From positions 121,576,685-121,640,684 of the forward strand of contig OX328132.1 in the NCBI GenBank assembly GCA_946811695.1: a stretch of 64,000 nt of DNA. Direction: 5' to 3'. The position numbers and the translations under genes were made by a program. Shown piece by piece: positions 1 to 11,519 of this stretch. The stretch comes from Gonocerus acuteangulatus (taxonomy: Eukaryota; Arthropoda; Insecta; Hemiptera; Coreidae). The notes beneath the pieces are model-generated. The model ran no database searches, had not been told where the DNA came from, and saw only the letters and a list, made by a program, of their open reading frames with translations. The first letter of the stretch is position 1. Every line of letters starts with the position of its first letter.

Positions 1-90
1 GAGACAGCTGAGGCGAGAATACTCGGGCGTCCCCTCTGAGGAACATCTTTCTCCGGCGAGTATTCTCGGGCGTCGCATTGAATGTTTTAA
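1..90. mobile_element. Right end of a TTAA-flanked MITE, cut by window edge
   Basis: The segment ends in GCATTGAATGTTTTAA, close to the right end of the complete TTAA element at 20015-20417 (GCAATGAATGTGTTAA). Just inside it are two mutually inverted 12-bp motifs, CGAGAATACTCG and CGAGTATTCTCG, each followed by GGCGTC. This is the sort of subterminal repeat found in non-autonomous piggyBac-type elements. The left end lies outside the window, so the assignment rests on the terminal similarity only. Confidence 0.4.
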
Positions 91-300
91 ATTGAGAAGG
101 TGATATTACCTGGGATTGATTGTGTGATTAATAAAACTACATTCTTTAAATAAAAAAATGTGTTATATTTTTGCCGACGTATCCATCTACTTTTAATTTA
201 AACTCTAATTGTTACATATATTTACCATCTCAGTATTACTCTTCCTCTAAGTATTTTTTTTTCTTTCTTATTCCTTCTATGTAGAAAATTATTATTTGTA

Positions 301-1185
301 TTAACCCTTTCATTCCCTGAACGAGTTAACTTCTGCTGCACTGGCAGGACCTCAGACAGCCCAGACTAGATAACTCATGCTCTGTTCTTCAAACCCCCGA
401 CGCGCTTTACGAGTTAACTTGATGGCCCCTTATGTTGCTTCTCTAGCCTAGTGTTATCAACTCGTATCAAATCATTGGGATCTATTGGAAATAAGGAAAG
501 TTCTAATCTTCATTAAATCCATGCTAGTGATCACTGTCTCATCCCTGAGAAATCTCAAGGAGTCAAAAGTAATAATGCATTATATTATATTATCTGAGCA
601 TTTTTAAGATTTGTAATGACTATTAATTTTTTGTAAAGATTAGAGTAATGGGGGCTATATATCTCAATTTTCTTGGAATTGCAAGTAGTGTTCATTTTAT
701 TATTTACAATAGAGTTTCACCTGATTCTTCAATTGGAATTATGAATTGTGCAAATATTTTATTATCTATAATTAAATAAAAAAAAAATAATTCAAACAAT
801 CAGCATTGTCATGGGTAATTGTTATAGCCTCACAGCCTGTCGGGTCCTCCACAGATTTGTCTGTCTAACCCTATTGTTGTTTATATCTTTCAGTCACTAG
901 TCAAATCTTGTTTTGTATGGTCGATCTAAATAACCTAATTATATTGTAATTTCTTATCTGGGTGACTTTCTTTTCCATGCTAGAAATTTTATTTTATTTT
1001 AATTTAAAATTACCAATACAAAGAACATTTGACATTGTTGAAAATTTCAAATATATAACAATAGGATGCTGAGAGAGACAAAAGAGGTGAACAAGATGAG
1101 GAGAGATTGTCGAGCGTAAGGAGAAAGCTAGACAGAGGTGCATAGAGAGTAACAGGCGATGAGAGTCCTTCAATGGACGAGTTAA
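301..1185. repeat. Possible decayed TTAA element with GAGTTAACTT motifs
   Basis: A TTAACCCTTTCATTCC end-like sequence at 301 resembles the left end of the element at 1576. The motif ACGAGTTAACTT occurs at about 321, 407 and 1176, each time as an isolated copy. I could not find the matching inverted right end, so either the element is truncated or the motif belongs to another repeat. The rest is AT-rich with no reading frame of note. Confidence 0.25.
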
Positions 1186-1575
1186 CTTTATCTATCCGTA
1201 ATTACAGCCCTGATGAATACTTGAATCTCAAGTCGAAATGTTGGCAAAAATACAATACCTTTTTGATCTAAAAATTTATTTTATTAACCACATGACTGAA
1301 CTGCAACATTATTTTTTATTAGAAGTTAATATTTGTTTTGGTGTTCAAAAAGAGTATTCATGTGCATTCTTTCATATGAATTTGTGAATCTTTTTTACTT
1401 ATTTTCTGAGCCTTTTTGGCAAGTGTTGCGGTTTTGGAATGTGTTTTTGTTAGCTCTGGAAGCACTTTATTTTTTAGTATATTTTGCTATTAAATCTTTT
1501 TAAACGTCTTCTAAATTTGTCTAAATATATGGCACAAACCTAGTTAAGAAATTAAAGAGCATGGTGAATCAACCT

Positions 1576-2170
1576 TTAACCCTTTCCTTACTATAGAATG
1601 CTGGAGGAATCGAGGTGCGCCGTGCCCCTGGAAAGGTGGACTTGATTCGAATGGTGCCAGGCCACCAATATGGTGGACTACTGTAGCTGTCCTCTCTCGA
1701 TGACCGGCTCTTTATGGTTGACTTTTCCTAGAGTTCGATCTTGGAGCTATTAAGCAAGGACTGAGGGAAGCTTAAGCCATTTCTTTCACCACTTGTTGTC
1801 GAGGGTACCTGAGTTGTGACATTTTTTTTTTTTAAATAAAACTGTGGTTATTTCTTTAACATCATTGATTAGTAACTATGTCAAAAAAAATTTACATTCT
1901 TCATATTAAAAAATATAGTCTATACAAAATTTTATTGGAGCATATAATTACATAATTCAACCTAAATATTCAGAGTAAAAACAAAAAAGTAAATAAATAA
2001 TAAAATAAAGCTTTCCTATGATTTAAAATTTTCACAGAGGAAATTATATGAAAGTGTTTAAACAGGTAATGAGGATGGCGAGAATGGTGTCATAACAGGA
2101 GCCCGGACAGGTAGATCACTGTACTCCAGGATCAGCCAGCCCCCACCACCAATCGTATGGTAAGGGTTAA
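1576..2170. mobile_element. TTAA-flanked non-autonomous (piggyBac-type) element, 595 bp
   Basis: The left end reads TTAACCCTTTCCTTACTAT and the right end, read on the other strand, TTAACCCTTACCATACGAT (16 of 19 positions agree). Both ends carry the TTAA that piggyBac-superfamily elements duplicate on insertion. The interior has GC-richer subterminal blocks around an AT-rich centre and no transposase-like reading frame. It is a MITE-like derivative; which autonomous family drove it is not visible. Confidence 0.6.
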
Positions 2171-3206
2171 GTGTAGATTTTTTAATAGAAAATGCTTTAC
2201 ATTTATTAAGACTGAATGTGAATACAAGAGAAGAAGATAGTTGCTTGGAATTTTATTAAAATATGAACAAAGTTTGATATAATGAATGTTAGTGAAATTA
2301 GTTCATTTCCGTGAAGTAATATGGAAGCTTGTCCTTCTCTTGAGAACCCTACTGGATGTTCAATGTACTATGAATATTGTGGGCCTCTTTAGAATAGTAA
2401 GAATGGTCTTCACCTGTAAAATGAATTTATAAATTTGCTATTATATTAAACATTTCTAAGTAATATTACAAAAGATCTTTTTAACTGCAATTGGTGTATT
2501 TTGAATTATTAATGATATTCCTCACCCGGTATTTTTTTTTGTTAAGTTTGTTCCCAACTTACCAATATTAATTAATGTTGCTATCAATAATAGCAAATAA
2601 GCAGGCTGGATTAACTTGGTGATTTATTATTTTGAATGCCTCTGTTAAATAGACATCCATACTGAGAAATAGAAAACCCTCTCAAAATGATGATGTTTTT
2701 CTTGAAAGTTTGGATGAATAGGTGTCTATCTCTATGTTGACTTTTTTGAGGATCTTTTCCATGCGTCTTTTTACAATCTTATTATCAAGCTATAGAGGTG
2801 ACTATTCCTGTTTTTCACATATATGTAAGAACAAATGGCTGCACTTCAGCGCAGATTTATTCATAAAACAAAATGTTCTTCTTGTTAACCAGTGAAGTAT
2901 TTTCTCCTTTATATTCACTGATGTATTGCTTAGAGTGAGCCTTGAACCTGATAATCCATCATACCTGAAATTGCTTTGACCTGAGGATAACTTACATCTC
3001 AATATTTACCTATATGAAGACTTTTTGGTCCCAGAAATGCTTCTGTGTTTTTTAATATAATAATTACATTCTTTATTTGAGCGTTTTTGGTTGTTGTAAT
3101 TTTAGCCTGTTTCCTCCCCCTCCCTCCAAAGGGAGAAAACCTGATTATGAGGTTGATCCCATTATGCTATGTGGAAGTGCCGACTAGAAAATTTCACGTT
3201 TTAGAA
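2171..3206. other. AT-rich spacer, nothing recognised
   Basis: No repeat end, RNA gene or convincing coding region was seen. The short open frames here (such as 2802-3002 on the minus strand) have no recognisable motifs and a length expected by chance. Confidence 0.5.
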
Positions 3207-3294
3207 CCCATAGAGCAGTCAGGTGAGATCCACCAACACGGTCAAGGTCCCACTATGTCTTACTTGCCTCTATACATATCTCTATAGCGGGAAC
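3207..3294 (+). repeat. LTR-like segment, 5' copy (Ty3/Gypsy)
   Basis: About 75 bp starting AGGTGAGATCCACCAACAC and running through the TCTTACTTG and CATATCTCTA stretches recur in the same order and orientation at 9376-9455, immediately after the integrase end. The two copies bracket the Gypsy coding region, so they are best read as the remaining homologous parts of its two LTRs. The rest of the 5' LTR and the primer-binding site were not recognised. Confidence 0.5.
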
Positions 3295-3607
3295 CCGCGA
3301 AAATATAAAATTGTGGGTAATGAGAAGAATGGGAGGTGATGCCAGCTAATGGATGAAAACACACCATGTGCTATTGTGAAATAGCATTAAAAGTTGTTAA
3401 GTGGGGTTCACTGATGCCAGGCCATACTAGATATAATATTTACTTGCGCAAGTAGTAGCCTAAGCAATGTACATACTTTAGTTGTAAGCATATGTATATT
3501 AGTGCAATTAAGGATGCATGAAACATGCTCATATTTCTTATAATTGTTGTACCAAAGCATGCTGAGTAGCACATTTTTAATTTATATATATATATATATA
3601 TATTTTT

Positions 3608-4515
3608 TATATACCAGGATTGCAAGTTTAAAATGTCGTTTTAATTCCAATAGAATGCGCTCTTAGCCTATTGAAGGATTTGCTTATCTCTAAACGCTAT
3701 CTTGTTTGTTAGTCATTTGTTTACAAAAGTCAGTTGTTTTTAAGTCGTTTACGCAGACGTATCATACCTTTCTTTGGTGTTAAAAATGTCTAATTTTAAG
3801 CCAAATAAAGAGCATTTGCGGCATGTCATGATTTTCTTATTTAATCAAAAGAAAAAGGCATCTGAATGTCATCGAATTCTTGTTGAGACTTATGGCGATC
3901 TTGCTCCAACCGTCAAGACATGTGAACGTTGGTTTCAAAGTTTCAAACGTGGTGATTTTGATGTTACTGATAAAAAACGAGAAAATCGACCAAAAAAGTT
4001 TGAGGACGTCGAGCTTCTCAAACCCGGCGAAACAGTCAATACCGACCGCTACCGACAACAATTGATCAATTTGAGTCACGCATTGATCGAAAAACGCCCA
4101 GAATGGGCTCACAGGCACGCCAAAGTCATTCTTCAGCATGATAACGCTCCTGCACATTCAGCCAGATTGACTAAGGAAACGATTTCTTCGCTTGGTTGGG
4201 AACTCCTACCCCACCCGCCGTATTCACCTGACCTGGCGCCTTCTGATTATCACCTCTTCTCATCGATGGGACACTCATTGGCTGAGCAACATTTCAACAA
4301 TTTCGAGGATGTAAGAAAATGGCTCGATGAATGGATTTCAAATAAAGATGAAGCATTCTTTTGGAATGGTATCCATAAATTGCCCGAGAGATGGACAAAA
4401 TGTGTAGAAAGCGAGGGCCAGTACTTTGAATGAAATATATTATACTTTTTTTTAAATTACTGTGTATATATTTTAAGAAATAAACGACATTTTAAACTTG
4501 CAGACCTGGTATATA
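3608..4515 (+). mobile_element. mariner (Tc1/mariner) element, internally deleted
   Basis: Inverted ends TATATACCAGG..TGCAAGTTTAAAATGTCG lie at about 3608-3640 and, inverted, at about 4483-4515, with only a few mismatches; the outermost bases give the TA target duplication. Total length is ~0.9 kb against about 1.3 kb for complete mariners, which fits the missing middle of the transposase. The element sits next to a (TA)n tract (about 3585-3603), a natural TA-rich target. It lies between the 5' LTR-like segment and gag of the surrounding Gypsy element, so it probably inserted into it. Confidence 0.9.
3786..4433 (+). pseudogene. mariner transposase with in-frame internal deletion (215 aa)
   Basis: The first in-frame ATG is at 3786. 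Residues 1-65 form the paired-like helix-turn-helix N-terminus (HLRHVMIFLF, YGDLAPTVKTCERWFQSFK). The frame then passes directly from the linker region (KKFEDVELLKPGETVN) into the catalytic C-terminal half. The second and third catalytic aspartates are present in ILQHDNAPAH and PDLAPSDYHLF, separated by 34 residues (the mariner D34D signature), and the C-terminus PERWTKCVESEGQYFE is complete. The usual protein is about 345 residues, so roughly 125 are missing, including the block that holds the first catalytic aspartate. The frame is open but the product cannot be a transposase; it might at most bind DNA. Family assignment is certain from these motifs. Confidence 0.9.
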
Positions 4516-4924
4516 AAAGAAAGAGCCAAAAAACTAATTATTTATATTATTGAGTTTGTGCATGATAAAGATTTAAGTTTATATTTTAATTAAAATTATT
4601 ATGATCAGTAGTATTGCAAGAAGCATGTTTTTTTATTAATTATATTATCATTATTTTAACAGATGCTTTTCATTTTTTTATTCTGCAATTACCTCACCCT
4701 CAAAAATCGATTGCCTCCAAAGAGGTAACCCCGACGTGATTTTGAGAGGCTGGCAAATTGCATGGATGTGACGTCATATTTTTCATACCTTAATTTATAT
4801 GCAATACTGTTTATATTCTATTAATATATTTTCTTTAGGTTTCTTAGACACTTAATATAATTTTTAAAATAATTAGGTACATATATAAGATAAAATTTTG
4901 TTTGTTTCTTTAAAAATTAGAAAG
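4516..4924. other. Gap between mariner and Gypsy gag (LTR/leader remnant?)
   Basis: AT-rich sequence with a small GC-richer patch at 4690-4760. By position it should contain the rest of the Gypsy 5' LTR, the primer-binding site and leader, but none of these can be recognised. Confidence 0.3.
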
Positions 4925-6521
4925 ATGGAGGATCAGGATGAGACTGTTCTTACTAAAACTGATAAAGTTGACTTTTGCTCTGCATTTACAGCATCCGACA
5001 AAATCCCACCATTTATCAAGAAAGACCCAGAACTTTGGTTTTGTCAGATCGAGTCGGTATTTACGAGAGCCGGTATCACTAATAGTGTCACCAGATTCCA
5101 CACCGTCGTCCCATGGATAGACAGCGAAATTTTACTCCAGGCTGCCGATATTGTCAAGAGGCCAGGTGAGAGACCTTATGAATACCTCAAAGACAGACTT
5201 GTCAGTGTCTACTCGGATTCGGAGGCCAGGAAAATCCAGGAGTTGTTAGAAGGCAAACAACTAGGAGACAACAAGCCTACCAGATTATTACTACAACTGA
5301 AACGGTTAGCTGGTGAATCAGTTCCTACTGGTGTTTTGAAAACTCTTTGTCTTCGATCTCTACCACAAAACATGCAAGCTATCCTGATAAGCACAGGGCA
5401 ATCTGATTTAGAGTAATTAGCCGAGATTGCTGATAAGTAGAGCCCGGAAGTTAGGCATTTATTTTTGCATAAAATAGGCAGGCAAAAAGGCACTAGAAAT
5501 ACTGAAAATAGGCAGAACTGTAATTAAAAAATAGGCATTTATTAGGAGTGAAGGCAAAGAGGAATCTTACTCATTATTAATGAAAATATGTATTTTAAAT
5601 ACTTATTCATTTCTTTATTTATTTCAATACATTTCTTTATTTTCAATTTATCACAGAATTAGTGTACTTACTCTTACTTTCCCTTGTAACAAGCAACAAC
5701 AAGATGCTTTTTCAAAGTATCAAATGTCATAGACCTTCTCAGAAAAAAATGTTTTTCATCATGGAAAAACTTCCTCTGCATTATCTCATAATTTCGAAAT
5801 CCGGAATCCCAGGTAATTTCGCATTGTCACAGCAAAAGGGGTGTCAGGAAGGAGAAGTGACGTACTTCTCTCATCCTCTCTCTTTTCTGGTATTCATTAT
5901 GCCTGTACATTCCTTCTACTGAGGTAGGTTCTGTTATTTTTAAACCTTCAATTCCATCCATGGGTTGGGAAAATAAGCTTTCGAATAGATATTTGTGACG
6001 GCAATATGTAATTTAATTTGTGCAACCTTTTTTTTCTTCGATGAACGGTGCTTTTTAAAATGTTTAAATCACAGAAAAAATTGCATAACGAGCAAAAAAG
6101 GCAACGGAAGCCAAAAAAGGCAAAATAAAAATTGTCTCTACACTTCCTAAATGCACGAAAACATATTTATTTCTATCTGATTCTTCAATATATCCATTCA
6201 GATAAAAAAGGCATTTTGCCTAACTTCCGGGCTCTACTGATAAGATTCAGGAAGTTGTCCAACCAGTGGATATCGCAGGAGTTTCTGAATGAAAGACCCT
6301 CTAGCTCACAGTCCACCATTGCTAGTTTGGAAGCCAAAATAGACCAACTTTCGAGACAGGTGGCAGCACTTAGAGCTCAAGATGGACCACACAGGAGAGG
6401 AAGGAGCAGGACACCAATCCGTTACTCCCGGCGACCACAAAGCAAGTCAAGAATGTTTAACGATCCGAATTGGCTATGCTTTTATCATCACCGATTCAAG
6501 GATGCTGCAAAGAAATGCTAG
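4925..6521 (+). pseudogene. gag: Ty3/Gypsy gag, interrupted by a hAT element
   Basis: The ATG at 4925 opens a frame with the capsid-like signature of the insect Gypsy gag family: IPPFIKKDPELWF, then a region ending CLRSLPQNMQAIL. Its role is to form the particle that packages element RNA. The frame stops at 5414-5416 (TAA). Coding character continues to 5437, is cut by the hAT element (5438-6236), and resumes after 6245 with the expected helix, an alanine/arginine linker and a terminal WLCFYHHRFKDAAKKC motif typical of the gag C-end in this group. A further frameshift lies near 6290. The gene is dead: one stop, one frameshift and one insertion. Recognition is from sequence character, not from a search. 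Confidence 0.75.
5438..6236. mobile_element. Non-autonomous hAT element, 799 bp, inside gag
   Basis: The ends are perfect 20-bp inverted repeats: TAGAGCCCGGAAGTTAGGCA at 5438 and its complement ending at 6236. They are flanked by the 8-bp direct duplication CTGATAAG (5430-5437 and 6237-6244). Eight-base duplications and TAGxG-type ends are diagnostic of the hAT superfamily. The interior is AT-rich and holds several GGCATTT/AAAAAGGC motifs near both ends; no transposase domain is recognisable. Exact duplication shows a fairly recent insertion into an element that was already decaying or later decayed. Confidence 0.9.
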
Positions 6522-6599
6522 TCTCCATGTGCACGGACAAAGCTGCATCAGGGAAACTTCCCAGCGGACCGGAAATAGCGGCTACCGGAACCACGGATG

Positions 6600-9370
6600 T
6601 CCAACGCCGCCTTTTCATATCCGATTGGAGGCGGGACAGTCCTTCTTGATTGATACAGTGGCTGCAATATCTGTATTCCTACCACCTATTAAGCCTCAAA
6701 AAACTTCCACATACACCTTGTTCGCAGCTAACGGAACAAAAATAAGAACTTTCAGCGAACAAAAACTCAAACTCAATTTAGGACTCAGACGAGAAGTCAA
6801 GTGTTAGCTGAAGTACCCAAGCCAATAATTGGAGCCGAATTCATGTACAGCTACAACCTACTTGTCGACCTGAATGGAAGACAGCTGATTGACCGGACTA
6901 CTGGATTAACTTCCAAAGCAAAAATTGTCAATGAGACCTATGCATATGTAGACCCTCTAAGAGCCGATGGTCAAGTGTGCTCCAGGTTGTCGACAAACCT
7001 GATGGAGGAGTACGACCATGCGGCGATTACAGACAGTTGAACTCTCAAACTGTACCCGACAGATACGGAGTTCCACACTTGATGGATTTCAGGAACAATC
7101 TGTACGGCGCCCAGGTATTCACAAGGTTAGATCTAGTCCGTGCACCGATACAACGCCTTTTGGGTTGTTCGAGTTCATGAAAATGCGCAATGGCGGAAAC
7201 GGAAACGGCGCAAACATTTCAATGTTTCATGGATAACCTATTTCGTGTTCGTCCTAATCGATGACATGTTGATTGCCTCAACCAGCCAGGCAGAACACGA
7301 GAATCACTTGAAGGAAGTCTTCAAACGACTCGAGGACAATGGATTGAAACCCGGAAAAATGTGAGTTCGGTGTCAGCAGCCTCATGTTCTTAGGATATGA
7401 GGTAAGCCCGGAAGGAGTCCTACCCAAAGAGGAAAAGGTCACAGCAATCATGGAATACCTGAATCCACCGGATATTCGAGCACTCCGACGTTTTTTGGGA
7501 ATCATCAACTTTTACAGACCGTGTATTCCCCAAGCAGCAAAAGCCATGAAACCCTTAAACAAATATCTCCATGGAGTGCAGAAAAATGATCGCACACCTG
7601 TTGCCTGGACCGCAAACAGCGACAAGGCATTTGAAAAATGCAAATCACTTCTCAAAAATGATGCCCAGTTAGCCCATCCTTAGCCATCTGCAGAACTGTC
7701 TCTTGCTTGTGACGCATCTAATCAATGCATGGGTGCAGTTCTCCAGAAGAAAGAATCGGGAAAATGGCTAACCCTAGGATTTTTTTCAAAGGCTCTGAAT
7801 GAAGCACAGCAATCCTACTCGACTTAAGATCGAGAACTGCTCGCCATCTACTCAGCAGTACGGTACTTTCACCCAGTTATAGAAGGAAAGCAGTTTCATA
7901 TCCTCTCTGACCATAAACCACGTGTCTACTCGATGCATCAGAAGGCGACTTCAGCATCTCTGATTAGATTACAGTGGCTGAATTTTGTCAGTGAATTCAC
8001 TATGTATATTAGACACGTAGAGGGACCAGACAACTCTGTGGCCGATGCCCTTTTTAGAGTAGAGGAGATTAATATCACCAAAGACCTAGACCAATTAGTA
8101 GACCTGCAGAATAATGATCCTGAGGTAGAAGCATTAAGAAATCGTCCTAACATTACCTTTAAACTTCTTAATATACCAGGGGCTACCAAGCCTGTTCTGT
8201 GCGAAACCTCTTCCGATCGAGTTCGCATATACCTGCCAAGATCGGTGCGTAAACCTACTTTCCACGGGCTAAGTCATCCAGGAACGACCGCATCAAGGAA
8301 AATGATTGCGCAGAAGTATTTCTGGCCCAGCTTAAGCAAGGACGTTGGAGAAATAGCGCGTTGTTGCATTGCATGTCAAAAGGCCAAACTTACAAGACAC
8401 AGTGACACCAACGGGTTGTTTTCTGGAAGCAGGCTGATTTGAACATGTCCACAACGACATCATAGACCCACTTCCTCTGGCAGATAACATGAAATATTGC
8501 CTTACGATGATTCACTGATTTACCAGGTGGACGGAGGCAATCCCAATAGAGAATATCACAGCCAAGGAGATTGCAATCGCATTCTACGAGGGGTGGATCT
8601 GCAGATTCGGTGTTCCAATGAAAATCACGACAGATCAAGGACGACAGTTTGAGAGCGATTTGTTCGTGAGGCTGGCAAATCTGTTGGGAACACAGAAGGT
8701 CCGGACCACTCCTTACCATCCGCAGGCCAATGGAATCGTGGAACAATGGCATAGAACTCTGAAATCAGCTCTTATGTCGCATTTAAATATCAAAACATGG
8801 ACACGGATCCTTCCTACGGTATTGTTAGGTTTAAGGGCTACCATTCGAGAGGATACAGACTTTAGTACTGTGGAAGCAGTCTATGGCCAGACCATTCACC
8901 TACCAGGAGACTTCTTTGTTCCTTCTAAAGTTGGCACTTCCTCGATAACCTGAAAGAGGCATTAAAAATCAACTGAGTCCAACAGAATTCGGGGAGAAGA
9001 ATAAAAGTATCTTCGTCCCACAGGCCTTGAGTACTTGCAGCCATGTGTTCTAGCGTGAAGACAAGATAAGGACGTCCCTGTTTCCTCCATATTCTGGACA
9101 CTATCCAGTTGTAAACCGAACCGAGAAGCTGGCAACTATAAAACTTCCAAATCGCGAACTCACTGTGTCGTTAGACCGAGTGAAACCTGCCTACCTTTTA
9201 GGGGTGCCTGAGGAAGACACAGGCATCTCTAAGAAGACCCCAATCACAGGGGGGAAAATACCAACACAAACCTCAGAACGCAACCAGAAACAGGATCCAT
9301 CGTCTACCACCAGTCGATACAGATGAGTTAGGAGGCCAAAGGTCAAGTTCCTTGACGCCGTTGTTGGGGG
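6600..9370 (+). pseudogene. pol: Ty3/Gypsy pol: protease, RT, RNase H, integrase, all broken
   Basis: The order is that of Ty3/Gypsy pol. The protease remnant (about 6620-6790) has FLIDTVAAISVF, where the family has a DTGA-type active site, so the glycine is lost. RT (about 6960-7680): DGGVRPCGDYRQLN, then a small deletion after LDLVR, AQTFQCFMDNLF, VLIDDMLIAS (YxDD box altered) and the FLGYEVSPEG thumb. A TAG at 7681-7683 precedes RNase H (ACDASN, then a TAA before DRELLAIYSAV). Integrase (about 8160-9360): zinc finger HGLSH...CCIAC, catalytic D in HNDII, D in TTDQG, E in NGIVEQ, and the C-terminal PPYSGHYPVVNRTEKL and VSLDRVKPAYLLG region. Several stops and frameshifts make it non-functional. 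It ends a few bases before the 3' LTR-like segment, as usual for this group. Confidence 0.85.
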
Positions 9371-9375
9371 GAGCA

Positions 9376-9465
9376 CTGTAGCAGCGAGGTGAGATCCACC
9401 AACACCGTCAAGGTCACATTACGTCTTACTTGTCTCTATGCATATCTCTAGAGATACTGTGGGGA
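9376..9465 (+). repeat. LTR-like segment, 3' copy (Ty3/Gypsy)
   Basis: It begins TGTAGCAGCGAGGTGAG directly after the integrase C-terminus and matches the segment at 3207-3294 for about 75 bp. Starting with TG right after pol is what an LTR start should look like. After about 9455 the two copies no longer match, so the LTR is only partly preserved or the two are not from one insertion. Confidence 0.5.
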
Positions 9466-9694
9466 GCTATTGTCCAGTCTGGATGAAATAAAAAGTAGCC
9501 GAAAAAAATTGTTGGAAAAGTATTTCATTTCAGAGATATGCCACATTTTTTGTTTTCCAAATTATCATTGATTAATCTTTTGCGTGATGTAGTTGGCACT
9601 CTTTAGAGTACACTAAAAAATTTGCTATATCATTAAAAATTTGAAATTTATCGAAATTGTAATTGGTCCTTTGTCATGGATCCATCCACACCAC

Positions 9695-9934
9695 AGCTGT
9701 TATGTGCCAGACAGATATGCATCTGGAACCATGAATCTATCCTTTGTGCAAGCGGAACATCTTCTAATGCACTATGTTGATTCTGCTGAAGGAGGATTAA
9801 AAATGCAGTTAAATCAAATAGGCGGGAATCATGATTGGCTAATTAAGATATTCTTCAATATTTCGCACAACAAACGTGAAACAGCTCAACCCATGCAGCT
9901 ATCACCCTTGGGCACAGTCTCAGTACGTGTGTAA
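9695..9934 (+). other. Unidentified open stretch, possible exon or TE fragment
   Basis: An open frame of about 80 codons (VPDRYASGTMNLSFVQ onward, ending SPLGTVSVRV at a TAA at 9932-9934). Composition is more protein-like than its neighbours (NHDWLIKIFF, HNKRETAQPM) and an acceptor-like CCACACCACAG sits upstream at about 9686-9696. No domain is recognised. It could be an exon, a fragment of an unrecognised element, or chance. Confidence 0.2.
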
Positions 9935-10069
9935 TGGATTCCTAGGGTTATCAAGGACACTTAACTCAAGCAAAAGTTAGCTTTCCCTTACAATAATACA
10001 TGAAAACACACCTAAGGATATTCTTCTGTAATCAAACACATAGCTAAGTAACTAGAATAGGTCCACAGA

Positions 10070-10243
10070 GGATAAGAGAGATCTCTGAGCACGCTGTCAG
10101 CAGGAATTATATAAAGAATGTGAAAACGAATCAAGTGTAGCACTACGGGCATGGTCTCGGCTGCTCAAATATATTCGTGCTTAGCATTTGAGCAAGTTTA
10201 TGGAGAGTGAATATATTCGTTCCTACCATTCTAAGGGTTAATT
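10070..10243. mobile_element. Right end of a TTAA element with GAATATATTCG subterminal repeats
   Basis: The segment ends CTAAGGGTTAA and contains CTCAAATATATTCGTGCTTAGC and GTGAATATATTCG motifs spaced like those of the complete element at 28113-28658 (CTCGAATATATTCGTGTGTAGC etc.). Both share the sequence of motif, AGCATTTGAGCA or AGCACTCAGAGC, motif, TTAA end. The left end is not found, so this is a truncated copy of the same family. Confidence 0.5.
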
Positions 10244-10419
10244 GTAAGATCATTCATAATGACAAGGAGCTCAATTGAAAATAAATATTTCTATATAATG
10301 ATATTTTTCATTGGAAACCCAACATTGTAACATAAATTAAAGGTATCATCTGGGCTAGGATGGTTTAATTTGTTTAAATATTAACATCCAATATTATTAA
10401 CTATGAATTTTAGAACGGG

Positions 10420-11470
10420 TTATCTAGGCGCACGGTAGCGCGCCAGGCCAAGTTCCGGCCTAAGCATACTGTGTGTATATTACAGGCGGTCTTAGAGCCG
10501 ATTTTTACCCTCTCATAACTTTCAACCAGGTAAAGATAAAGTTATGAAATTTTACACAGGTATTATACTACTAGATGTGAGTAAAACTGGAAATTTTCAT
10601 AATTATACATCGAATAGTTTCTGAGATATAAGCGATCGAAATCGGGATTTATAGGACTCACTCACTCACTCACTCACTCACTCACTCACTCACTCACTCA
10701 CTGACTCATCAAAATTATTAGGCACTTCCCATGATGCTAGAGACTTGAAATTTTGCATGAAGATAGATATGAAGACGTTATCAAAGGAAAAAAATCAAAA
10801 AATCGCGAAAAGCTTCCCCGGGGCGGGGGCGTGCCAGTTTTGTACTTCCTTCGGAAACCCATCAATCCGTCCCAAACCCATGATGTGGGGTATCAAATGA
10901 ATTGTCTCGGTATGAAGAACCTATATTTGATGTTTTAAGAAACAATTAGACGCATATAGGCTCGGTAAAAATCTTATACCAGCTGTCTGTCTGTATGTTT
11001 GTTCCTCTTACAAATCCGTACCGTTTGACCGATTTTGACCAAACTTGGGACACATATGGGTCTTTATCCGGGTAGTGTCATAGGCTAGTCAAAATCGTCT
11101 ATCAGCTGTCTGATTGTCTGTTTGTTCCTTACACAAATTCACACCGTTTGACCAATTTTGACCAAACTTGGCATGCAGGTAGGCCTTGGACCTGGGAATG
11201 CACTAGGCTAGGTAAAAAAGGTCTTTCAGCTGCCTGTCTGTATGTTTGTTCCTTATACAAATTCACACTGTTTGGCCTATTTTGACCAAACTTGGCATGC
11301 AGGTAGGTCTTGATACGGGAGTGTTTTATTACCTATGACGTTTTCTACTTCTTGTTCCATCAAAATGCCATCATTCCTTCTGAAACCCATCATGTGGGGT
11401 ATCAAATGAATCGTCTTGGTAAGGAGAACCTATATTTAATGTTTTAAAAAACATTTCGACGCATCTTAAA
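10420..11470. repeat. Dispersed repeat with (ACTC)n and ~120-bp tandem units
   Basis: Parts, in order: a GC-rich head (GCGCACGGTAGCGCGCC, about 10428-10500); an (ACTC)n tract of 12 units (10656-10703); then about 115 bp (10835-10950) with CATGATGTGGGGTATCAAATGAAT that recurs at 11375-11460. Between those copies lie three tandem units starting near 10980, 11102 and 11228 (period about 121-126 bp), each built of CTGTCTG, TTTGTTCCT, CACCGTTTGACC and GACCAAACTTGG blocks. Such (ACTC)n plus TTTGACCAAACTTGG repeats are common dispersed sequences in insect genomes; whether they belong to a Helitron or another class cannot be told here. Confidence 0.55.
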
Positions 11471-11519
11471 AACAGTTGTGACTTCTTTCTTAAATGTAGT
11501 AAATAAAGTCGTAGGGGTT

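Noticed and set aside
3837..4157. 106-codon minus-strand frame over the mariner
   Set aside because: Antisense shadow of the transposase.
10656..10703. (ACTC)n as telomeric repeat
   Set aside because: Short tract inside a dispersed element; it is not an arthropod telomere motif and TTAGG arrays are absent.
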